Below are positions 24,030 through 33,500 of a stretch of DNA of 64,000 bases, in pieces. The notes below the pieces were generated by a model, which was not told the DNA's origin, ran no database searches, and worked only from the letters and a program-made list of their open reading frames with translations. This stretch comes from Monocercomonoides exilis (lineage: Eukaryota > Preaxostyla > Oxymonadida > Polymastigidae): contig LSRY02000005.1 in the NCBI GenBank assembly GCA_001643675.2, forward strand, positions 1,838,001 to 1,902,000. The letters are read 5' to 3'. Both the position numbers and the translations under genes were made by a program. Numbering within the stretch: position 1 is the first letter of the stretch; each line of letters starts with the position of its first letter.

Positions 24030-24451
24030 AATGTAGGATATGCAAATTTTGTCTCCAAAATGGTTCACTAAATATATTATGGGTTCAACTGCATGAAAAA
24101 ATTCTAAAAATCAAAGCTTAAATTGATCATATGCGTTCAAATGTGTTATTTAATATTTTCTGTTGTTTAAACAATGATTTATTTTCAATCTTTATTGTGA
24201 AAAAAAAAAAAACCTTATTGATTATTGATTTCTATCAATTCAGTTGAATTTGGAAAAGAATGGGGAACAGATTCTGAATTTTTCTGTCTTCTTAGCATTC
24301 AAAAATGAAAAAGTTTGACATGAATTGAAAGATTGCTTCATTTTTCTGTGCTTTGCAAAGAATAGTTCGCTTTTTTTTTTCTCGTTTTTATTCTATTTCG
24401 GATAGACTGTGATTAGAGAAATTCTTAAAAAAAATAACTCGGTATCTCATG
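24030..24451. other. AT-rich 5' flank of PIG-T
   Basis: No gene is visible. The stretch is the upstream flank of the PIG-T gene and ends at a MITE. It has an A12 run near 24200 and T-rich tracts. Confidence 0.35.
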
Positions 24452-24859
24452 TATAGTTTGTGTCAATAATGGTGGACACTTTCAATAACTGTGGATATTG
24501 GCATTATCTCAACAACTATTGATTGTTCCTTTTTGACAATAGACCCAACTATTCCCTCAATGAATATGAACTTATAAGACATACAGAAATGTTACAACTC
24601 ACTCCCAAGAATCAAGAACTTAACAGATTCAATTCTCGGAGAAACTCGGGAAAATAAGATTCTTCGAGTTTCTCCGGGAAAAAAATAATTATTATAAAAT
24701 TTCACAGAGTTGGATAAGTGATTTTTGCAATTCACATTAGTTCATATTTGTTGAAAGAATGATTGGGTTGATTGTCGAAAAGCAACTGTCAACGATTGTT
24801 AAGATAATGCAACTGTCCACAGTTATCGAAAGTGACCACCATTATTGACACAAACTATA
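24452..24859. mobile_element. MITE with long imperfect inverted ends
   Basis: The two ends are inverted copies over roughly 100 bases. The tips, TATAGTTTGTGTCAATAATG, are identical for 20 bases. The match then weakens through a GATAACTGTGG-type block and an ACCCAA block. The tip TA may be the target duplication (then the element proper is 24454-24857). Inside lies a separate perfect 12-base inverted repeat, CGGAGAAACTCG...CGAGTTTCTCCG, at about 24639-24681. There is no coding capacity. Family assignment beyond a TA-type MITE is uncertain. Confidence 0.75.
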
Positions 24860-25975
24860 TCCTCATTTTTAATCAAAAAATTGCACAAAATCCAGTTTTT
24901 GTGGAAACGAATGTCTCAAATTCCAAATGAGTTTGTAATGAAGAAATATATTTCGAAGAAAATTGTCAGTTTTTTTCTTTTTTATAAATTTAACAAAACA
25001 ACATCATTTAGCTGATCCTTTTTGCAAACATGCTTTCGTTCGAGTTTTGACCAAAAATTTAATCTCAAGGGGATAAAGAAAAAAATTATGATTCTTTTTT
25101 ATATCGTCAAAATATGTGTGTATTTTCCGATTTCGTTCATTTTCTCTTTATTTCATTGAGATAATAATTTTGATCAAAACTCGAATGAAAATTTGATTTT
25201 GAAAAGGAATAGCCATTTAGTATTTTTTTTTTAATGTGGGGTGTTTATTGCACAGTCGTGCTCCATAAGAAAAAAAAAAATGAAATTGATCAGCAATTGT
25301 TTCTCTATTTAGAATTTTTCAACCCAATTGAATGGTTTTTAAAAAATGATTTTGCGTTATTTCGTATGTGTTTTTTAAGAAAAAAAATATGCTGGATTTT
25401 TTTCCAGATGAAAATGAACATGCAAGTATTTTTCATCCAAAATTTTGAATTCAATGCATTTTTGTCTGCTGCGATTCCATCGAGACTATTTCATGTGAGA
25501 TACTTGACAATAATTCCATATTTGTTCATTTCCTTCCATTTTCTCCTGCCATCATCGGAAATTATTCTCACAATTCAGAGATGATTTCTATCCGATGTTC
25601 TCTCATTTTGTGGATGATAATTTTATTTCTGAAAAAAGAAATGACAATGATCATAACAGCCATAACAACAGATCTGAAAGAAATATCTTTGTTTCTCTCC
25701 AAAATTGATTCTCACAAATGCAAATGCAAAAAAAGATGGTATTAGCGCTGATGCATTGATGGATGTACACCCTTTTCGTTCATTTTTTTTTGTCAAATGA
25801 TTTTGCTTTATCTCTGTGTGCGATGAAAATGTTGAATGCATTTTGGGTAATTCACTTTTAAAAGCATAGGCGTTGAATATCACCGAAAAGTTCAATGGTT
25901 CGCAAGAAATGTTATTTTTGAATTAATGATTACTGTTTCTCCTTCCTTTCTTTCTTGATGTTTAATTTTTTGAAG
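24860..25975. other. AT-rich spacer
   Basis: A short open stretch at 25234-25584 begins with a hydrophobic-poor, homopolymer-driven sequence and has no recognisable motif. I do not call it a gene. The stretch ends at a T-rich acceptor (TTTTTTGAAG) for the next coding exon at 25976, so an upstream exon of that gene could lie here unseen. Confidence 0.35.
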
Positions 25976-27308
25976 AATTGTTCGAAGAACTGGAAAATTG
26001 CTCCAAAATTGAACAGAAGCAGAAAATCGAGGAAATGAACAGACTAATGGATAAAATGGACAACAAAGAAGTCAATTCTGTATTCACTGTTGAAAATTTC
26101 AAAAAAATGGATAAAATGATTAAAGAAAAGATAATGCCATTTGAAAATGCACTTGCTCTGTTAATAAATTTGGGATGTTGCAAAGCTCTGAAAAAAATAT
26201 GTATTTATGGGTTTAGCAAGCTTCATTGAGAAAAAGATTCGAGAAGATGATTGCTAAAGAAGAAAGCAAAAAGGATGAAAAGAACGAAAAGCTTTTGGTC
26301 GATCTTTGCGAATACTATCTTTTGCTTGGCAATGGATCATCTTCAGAATTAATTTTAATATGTGTGCCTTGTCTTGTGAAAGCTGCATCGAATAAAGAGG
26401 AAAGCGAAGAAGTTCAAAAAGAAGTAGAAATAGCTTTGCTGGCTTTGAGTTTCGTTGGTATATGGGAGGTTTGATTTATTTATAACTTGATTTCTTGAGT
26501 TGTTTTGTTTGGTTTATTGGAAATTTTGCAAATTGAAAAATAGAAAATAGATAGAGAACTATATTTGAATGAGATCACAGAGATTATCAAGTATCATCAG
26601 AAACACCGAAATCTCACTCATCTTGCATATCTATCGGCTTGGCAGTTTTTGTTCAACAGGTACCATTGTAAAAGAAGTTTGGAATATGTAATTGCGTATG
26701 AATTGCATTATGCGAGAGAAGCAACAAGAGAATTGAACGAGCTGATTAAATGCGTGGATTGGAAGAGAAAAGAAGAGGAAAAAGAGGAAAAAGAAACAAA
26801 AGACACTTTTGCTTTTAAGGGATGGATCCAATCACTGGAAAATTTCTTAGACCCGTACAAAATTGGGGACGAAGAATTTGTGGGGCTTATTGGGAGCATT
26901 GTTCAAGTGCTTCGAGCAACAAAAGAGAATAACGGAGATGCTAACAGCTGGAGCACTTATTTCTTGATAAAATTAGTAGAAAATGGAGCTGTTAAGACCG
27001 ACGATTTGTTGAAAAGTGGAACAGTTGATATTGCTTTGGAAGAACTTCAGCAAACAACACTAGATAACGAAACGGTATCAAATTGTTTATTGTTCTTATT
27101 GAATCTTTCATGGCGATTGGAAAAAAAGGAAAAAAATAAAATGGAGGAAGCGAAAAGAAAAGAGATGAAAAGGAAAGCGATAGAAAAGATTGAGGAAGAA
27201 GGATTCGAAGACATCATCGAAAGTCTATGTGAAATACTTGTTGTCATAAGATTTCAATTTGGTTCTATATTACCATTTAATAGTTCTGATTATTTTGTGA
27301 ATATTTGA
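25976..27308 (+). pseudogene. Charged helical repeat-family protein, copy 1 (frameshifted)
   Basis: Two exons are visible, 25976-26468 and 26544-27308, joined at an intron beginning GTTTGA. The product opens with FEELENCSKIEQKQKIEEMN. It continues through LLVDLCEYYLLLG and ICVPCLVKAASNKEESEEVQ, then after the intron YHQKHRNLTHLAYLSAWQFL. It ends in a Lys/Glu-rich helix and SSDYFVNI. The same order of blocks occurs in the minus-strand copies at 28652-30014 and 37750-39064, so this is a repeated family. Helix content and spacing suggest an ARM/HEAT-like fold, but I do not recognise a named domain. A frame change near 26222 (like a one-base loss) separates FSKLH from LRKRFEKMI, so this copy is probably broken unless that is a sequencing error. 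A first exon with the start codon was not found. Confidence 0.65.
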
Positions 27309-28651
27309 TGAAATGAAATGCTTTTATTTTGAAACAAAAATTTTTATTTTCTTTTTTTGAAAATCATTCATAAAAACGAAAGCAAACATTCATTTGAAAC
27401 TTATTCAATAAGAATTAGATTTTTTTATAAGACTTTATTTTAACAAAGTGAAGAAAATGATCATCCTTAAAATAGTATGAACCACATTTTTCATTTTTGT
27501 CTTTTCTTCTTCAATAGCCTTCCTCTCTTGACTTGTCTGCCCATCAGTTTCAAGCAGAAGAATCAATATCAACTTGTTCACTCATCAGCTTTAAAAGTCT
27601 CGGTCCTGCTCTTTTGAGCAGTCTTGTGTCCTTCCAGCTTCTTTCCTAATTTCTCGAATTGATTGTAATTTCAGAGAGTTGAAGAGAGAAACCAAAACTC
27701 AGTGAACGAAAATGGATTTTTTGAGATGAGTGCGAATTGAAAGAAAATTATGTTATTTTTTCTGTAATTGAAGTGTAGATTTTCACTTCAACACCCAAAT
27801 ACCAACATTCTCTTTCGCATTTTCTCTCTCTGTTTCTACTTCCAATGCTCCTCTGCAAACAGTCTTCAAGAATAAAATATCAACAACCAATTCTGAAAGA
27901 GTAAAAGAAAAGAACACTTCACAAGGAACAAAAAAGACAAAGAAACAATATTCCAAAAAACTGGCTTATATTTTCTGTCAAAAGGCTTTCTTTCTATTTT
28001 TTTGAATCCTTTTTTGATAGCCCAGTTTCATTGGATTCCATCATTTTATTTGAAGCATTTCAAAAGGATGCAGTCACTTCTTCAAAATGCAGAAGAAGAA
28101 TTTGAAGATGAAGAAGAGAAAGTGGAAAGTGATGATGATGACATTGATTATTGAAACAAAAAACATTAAGAAGAAGAAGAAGATGATAATGATGATATTA
28201 TATAACGAACATTGTTACGATGCTGAATACAAAGTGAAGTTGCAAAGAGTCCTTTCAAAACACATTGATATTTGATGGAATGCAACGCAAAGTGTGGTTT
28301 CACAGATAAACTCAAGAAAAAGATGATGAATTGATTGATGAAATGTCGATTGATGCTGCATGAAAGAAAATGTGAACGAAAAGTGAGACCGAAGCAGATG
28401 AAGAAGGTAATAATGAGAAGAATGATTCATAAGGATGAAAAATCTTCAATTTGTGTTGAATAGCTAATTGTTAAGCAGAAGACTTTGCTTCTGAATGAAA
28501 TCTCTTTTCTTCTATTCTCATTGCATTATGTTCCCCTTTGTTCGTTTTCCGCAACCTGCATCTTTTGAATCTCTATTTCCATTTCATTCCGTTTTTTTTC
28601 TTCTTTTCCGAGACTTCAACAAAAGGAATATAAGCGGATAGAGAATTCGCT
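27309..28651. other. Spacer with decayed coding-like patches
   Basis: No intact gene is visible. On the minus strand, about 27480-27700, several short frames look coding (for example LLKRAGPRLLKLMSEQVDID) but are cut by stops and frame changes. On the plus strand, an ATG at 28068 opens a frame reading MQSLLQNAEEEFEDEEEKVE and then meets TGA within 30 codons, with more coding-like sequence and stops to about 28400. Both look like relics of genes I cannot name. Confidence 0.35.
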
Positions 28652-29973
28652 TCACAAATACACAAAATAATAAGACGAGTCTTCAAACGGAAGGTCATTT
28701 TCTGAAAGGCTTAAATAATATGGAATCAATTCACAAAAGCCTGTGATGATATCTTCGTATCCTTCTTCTTCCATCTTTTCAAACAACTCCATTTTTGTTG
28801 CATTTCGCTTAGCTTCGTCCGTTTCATCTTTCTCCTCGTGTTTTTGTCTTTTTGAAACATTCAAAAAGAAATACAAGCAATTTCTCATCACATTGTCATC
28901 CAACGTTGGCCGCTGCATCCCCTCCAAAACAGTATCAACAGCTCCTCCTTCAAACAAGTCTTGAACGTTCACAACTCTATTTTCTGATGCATTTCTCAAG
29001 GGATAAGCGCATTCAGAGCTAATATCTCTGCAATTATCATTTGCTGCTCGATATATCTGAACAAGGCTGTTGATAAGTTCGACATTTCCTTCTTTCCACA
29101 TTGTGAAATCGTGAAAATAACGTTTCATTATTCGCATCCACCTCAAAATAAAAAGCTCTTCTTTCATTTCATTTTCTCTATTCCCCACCATTTTTCTCAT
29201 CCAATCCACATTTCTTGTCAGCTCTTCCAATTCTCTTTCTGCTTCTCTCGCTAAATGCAGTTCATTTGCGATTACTTCAACAGGTGAATAATTGTTAAAC
29301 AATCCATACACCAAAAACTGCCATGCAGACTGATAAGCAAGTCGTGTCAGATTGTGATGTTCTTGATGATTCTGGATTGTGCCTCTGAACTCTTTCAAAT
29401 ATACTTCCTCTGACATTTTCTTTTAAAAAAAGAAAATAAAAGCCAGTCAATAAAATAAAAATGGACAAAAATCACGTCCACTATATCCAAAGCCGTTCAA
29501 TGCGAGCAAAGCCATTTCCACCTCTTTTCGTGTCTCTTCGCTTTCATCTTTCCTCAATGCAACTTTTATAAAACAAAGCACAAAAGTTGAAATCAATTTA
29601 GGTGAAAATCTACGGCTTAATGATAATAGCATTCGCGAAGATCAACCAGAAGCCATTCATCCTTTTCTTCTTTCTTCTCATTTTCAAAAAGCAATCTTCT
29701 TTTCATATCTTTCACATAACACAGAAAAAGAAAAGCTTGATTCTGCCAATTCTTTTAATGCTCGACGATATCCCAAATGCTTCAACAATAAAACATTTTT
29801 TCCCCATTGCGTTCTCTTCTCTCCAGTCATCATAGATATTCTGTCAAATAAAAATATATTGGAAAAGGACTGCAATCTTTCATTGTCCATTTCATCTATT
29901 GTTGAATTCATCTTTGCAATTTTCTGTTTCTGTTCAGTTTCTGTGCAATGACCCGGTTCGTCGTTCAAAACTT

Positions 29974-30014
<41 letters not shown>
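28652..30014 (-). pseudogene. Charged helical repeat-family protein, copy 2 (disrupted)
   Basis: The last exon, 29419-28652, is intact (255 residues). It starts KMSEEVYLKEF, carries NHQEHHNLTRLAYQSAWQFL, and ends in SSYYFVYL. Upstream, 29970-29690 encodes ETEQKQKIAKMNSTIDEMD through SFSVLCERYEKKI. The frame then shifts near 29690, continues as KKEEKDEWLLVDLRECYYH to a TAA, and resumes in another frame at about 29632-29480 as FIKVALRKDESEETRKEVEM. A 40-base A run at 29975-30014 sits where the upstream intron acceptor should be. The blocks align with copies 1 and 3. Given two frame breaks and a stop, this is most likely a pseudogene with a well-kept 3' exon. Confidence 0.7.
29975..30014. repeat. 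A40 homopolymer
   Basis: Forty consecutive A on the plus strand, hence T40 on the coding strand of copy 2, directly before its first visible exon. It would extend the pyrimidine tract of the acceptor site. It could also mark an insertion tail. Confidence 0.9.
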
Positions 30015-30016
<2 letters not shown>

Positions 30017-30565
30017 TCTCGACTTGGGTTTAATCTTTCGACCGACAACCATCGCTTTATTTTTCCTTGTAACAAAGGTCCAATTTCGACATCGTGATTA
30101 AAATTTTGGAAAATATTTTTTATTTAGGAATTTAGTTCCACACAGTGCTTTCAAAGATTTTCCACAACTTTTAAATATTTCTTCATATTATAATGCACGA
30201 GAATGTCAGAATTATAATTATACGATTACAGAAAAAGTTTGGAACAGGTAATTGATTATTTCATGAATACGAAAATTCAGTCCCAAATGGGGTGAAATTG
30301 AATTTATGAAAAAAGCAACGATTTATACCAATTTTTTTCTGCATTCTTTTCATAAAAAGTGTAGCATTCTCAAGGAAAAATAATTTAGTCAAATAAAGAA
30401 ATTGAAAAAAATAAAAGGAACAATTAAGTGGAACAAAATTCATAAAACAAATAATTATGTAACAAACATTTCCTTTTTGAAAATACAAAATGGCAACAGA
30501 TCATCGGTTTATCTTTTACCATCCTTTGCAGATAACTTTGATATACTTTTGGGAGGATATTTAAA
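30015..30565. other. AT-rich spacer upstream of the Tmc-like receptor
   Basis: No gene is visible. This is the shared upstream region of the minus-strand copy 2 and the plus-strand receptor. The receptor ATG follows the A/T-rich block GGATATTTAAA. Confidence 0.4.
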
Positions 30566-33500
30566 ATGATAAAAGAGGACAACAAATCAATGAGTTCGAT
30601 AACAAGTGGAGTTTCAGTCGGATATGCTCAGTCAGAAGGGCTCAGCAAAATAGAAACAGTCGGCTTTTCTGTTTTTTCTCCTCTTTACGATCAACCGAAA
30701 CATCCGAACATGAAATGGGAAATTTTCATATGGTCAATAACAATGCTGCAAATGGTTACGATTAGTTTCTTTCGAATCGACATCTTGACGCAAGACGTGA
30801 ATAAGATTTCACAGGTTTGCTGGTTTAATTTTTTATTAATTGAATTAACAAACAAAAATGCTTTTTCTATGTTTTGCAAAATGCTTATCAATTTTTTATG
30901 GAACATGCACAACAAAACTTCGCAGTATTTATGCTATCTTGATGGAACATATCTTGGATATCTTGTGGGAAAATCTGTTTCAGTTGTAATAATGGGATTC
31001 ATGTGCTATTTCATTTTGCTTGTTGTGTACTTACTGGCTGTGGCCGTTTTTCAAGGTTCTATTTCTGGCTCACAGCCATGGATAATATCATTACTTCGTT
31101 GGATTGTGCGAGTAACATATACGATCTTGTTTATCCCGTTAATTTCATTTTGCATAACTTCTTTTGATTGCTATGAATCAGGAGGGCAAATGATTCAGCA
31201 CGGATTCGAAAGCATTTGCTTTAACGATTCAATGTCTATTTCTGGATTTGTTATCTCCGTTGTTATTCTCGCTTATATTTTGTTATCTTCTTTTTTTGTT
31301 AACAATATGATTTACAACCATAATCCGAAATATGGAGGATTATGGTCATCTCCTTGCGGATTATGGCAAGCATTGGATTCATCACTTGTGTATGGATGTG
31401 TGTTTGCAATGAGAATGCTGTATGGCTGGCCTTTCTGGCGCGGAGTTGTAACTGTTGGATCTTCTCTTGTCTTGACAATGTATTTTGTGTATATTCAGCC
31501 AATATACAAACTGAATGGAAATTTGCTTATGGCATGCAAATGGTGCATGTTCGGGTGTTTAAGACTGTTTGGCGAAGTTGGGTATGCAATTGAAGGGGCA
31601 GCACACAATTGGATTGTTACAGTTGTTCTTCAAGTCGTTGGAGTGATTTCTGGAATTGTTATGTGTATCGTGCTTTTGCCTAGGATTGGTCGAAAATCGA
31701 GAGAGAAGAAGTATCTCTTAACTGCTTTTGGGAACCAGCTTTCTGATATTTGTTCTGAAAGTTCGTCTTTGGCCCTGCCTCCATTAAAGAAGCCAGATCG
31801 AATTGAGCCGTCGCTGCGCTTTATCCAAAAGAAAGAGTATCGTACAATGATTTATTTAACATTTGCAGACTATGTGTACACGCAAGCGCTGAAGACGAAC
31901 AAGAGCAACTGCATGCTGTACTTCCAATATGCGACTTTTCTGGCATCGTATCGCAAAAACTACGTGAAGGCCAACACGCTTTTGAGGAAAGCACGAACAC
32001 TGTCTCCTAACTTGTTTTTGAACTTTGTGCTGTTCTGCAAGGCGAAGGAGAATGGCGGAAGAGTCAACGGAGACAGCGGCGGGAACGGGACGAGTGACAT
32101 GAATTCGTTTGCCTTTACTTCTCTATTAGCAAAAGCAGAGAAGCACCACGAGCTGGCAGTGAGTGCGATGAAGGACTTTTTCGAGAATGCGACAGCGATC
32201 CAGCCTGATTACAAATCGATTCCAGTACTTCTGAATTCGATTGTGAAGAATGAAGACATTGCTCGAAAGAGCTACGAAGAACTGATTGCGTCGCACGGGC
32301 AGAACACAGCGGTGTTGAGGAGCTATGCGCGCCTGCTGTTGGACATCTACGACGACGAGGACGAGGCAGAGATGATTCTGAATCGAGCAGACAGGATCGA
32401 AGAAGAGTCTACCAGCTCTGGCGATTCGTTGACGCACACGCAGGCAACAACATCTGCTGATGCTTTGCTTGCCGTGGGCGAAACAGACGACGCTGGAGAT
32501 AGAAAACCCGGGGGAAATGTGAAAACGAGCGCAAGAGGCGAAGATAGCACTGAGAGCGAAGCGAATTATGTTCGTACAGTTAGATGCGGAAGTTTGGAAG
32601 TGACAGCTGGGAGTGTTTATGAGAACCCTGATTCGGGTAAAGGGGCTGAAGGCGGGGCCATCGCGAGCCCTTCTTCTTCTGACCTGCAGAATTTGGATGG
32701 GGAACAAGATGCCCTTGCAAGAAGCGAGATGCAATGGCAGCATTCTTCGAATGACGACAGAAGACATCAAAAATACAATAAAAAAAAGAGAAAGAAGAAG
32801 AAGAAGAAGAAGAAAGATGCAATGATTGTAGATCTGATGATGGGAGGGCGCGGTGAAAGCGGGAGCCAAGCAAATAATATCTCCTTGTTGAGGTTCACAG
32901 TGATATGTTTGCATTTAGTTGATGTAACTGCACTTATAATTGCGCTTGTTGTATATGTTGTGATGTCGAATATATACCAGAAAGACTTGGACACATTGAG
33001 GAATGTGTGCGACTTATCATACCACACTGCTCGTTCTGCTGCAATCAGCTATAACTTCTTTGTGTACGATATCAAGTACAAGTTTGTGAATCAGACGATT
33101 GTAGATGAGTGGATGTCGACGATGGTGCGGAAGACAGAGCTGCTGAAGATGCTAAAGGAGACGTCAGAGAGCCTGGCATCGATGCTTGGCAGAGTGCACG
33201 AGTCTACCACAAATATGGAGCCGTGGGAGACAGCAAGCATCGATACGTACTCGTTTATATTCACCACTAAGAACGAGACACAGTCAGATGGCAGTGTGGA
33301 GGAAGTGGTGGACATCAAACAACAGGTGCTCCATCCGTCGTCAATGTTGGAGGTGATTGCAACAGTGTCACAAATGATATACCACCTCTCAATTTCAGAC
33401 ATGGCTGCGCGCCCTGAAAACCCTGATTATCTGCCAAATATTCAGTATTTGGTGTTCAACTGCCCTGTTCCGATCTTGGACGGAGCGAAAAGAGTGATTA

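Noticed and set aside
25234-25584. 116-codon plus-strand open frame
   Set aside because: AT-driven, Phe/Ile-rich with no motif, neighbours or splice partners; chance opening in a spacer.
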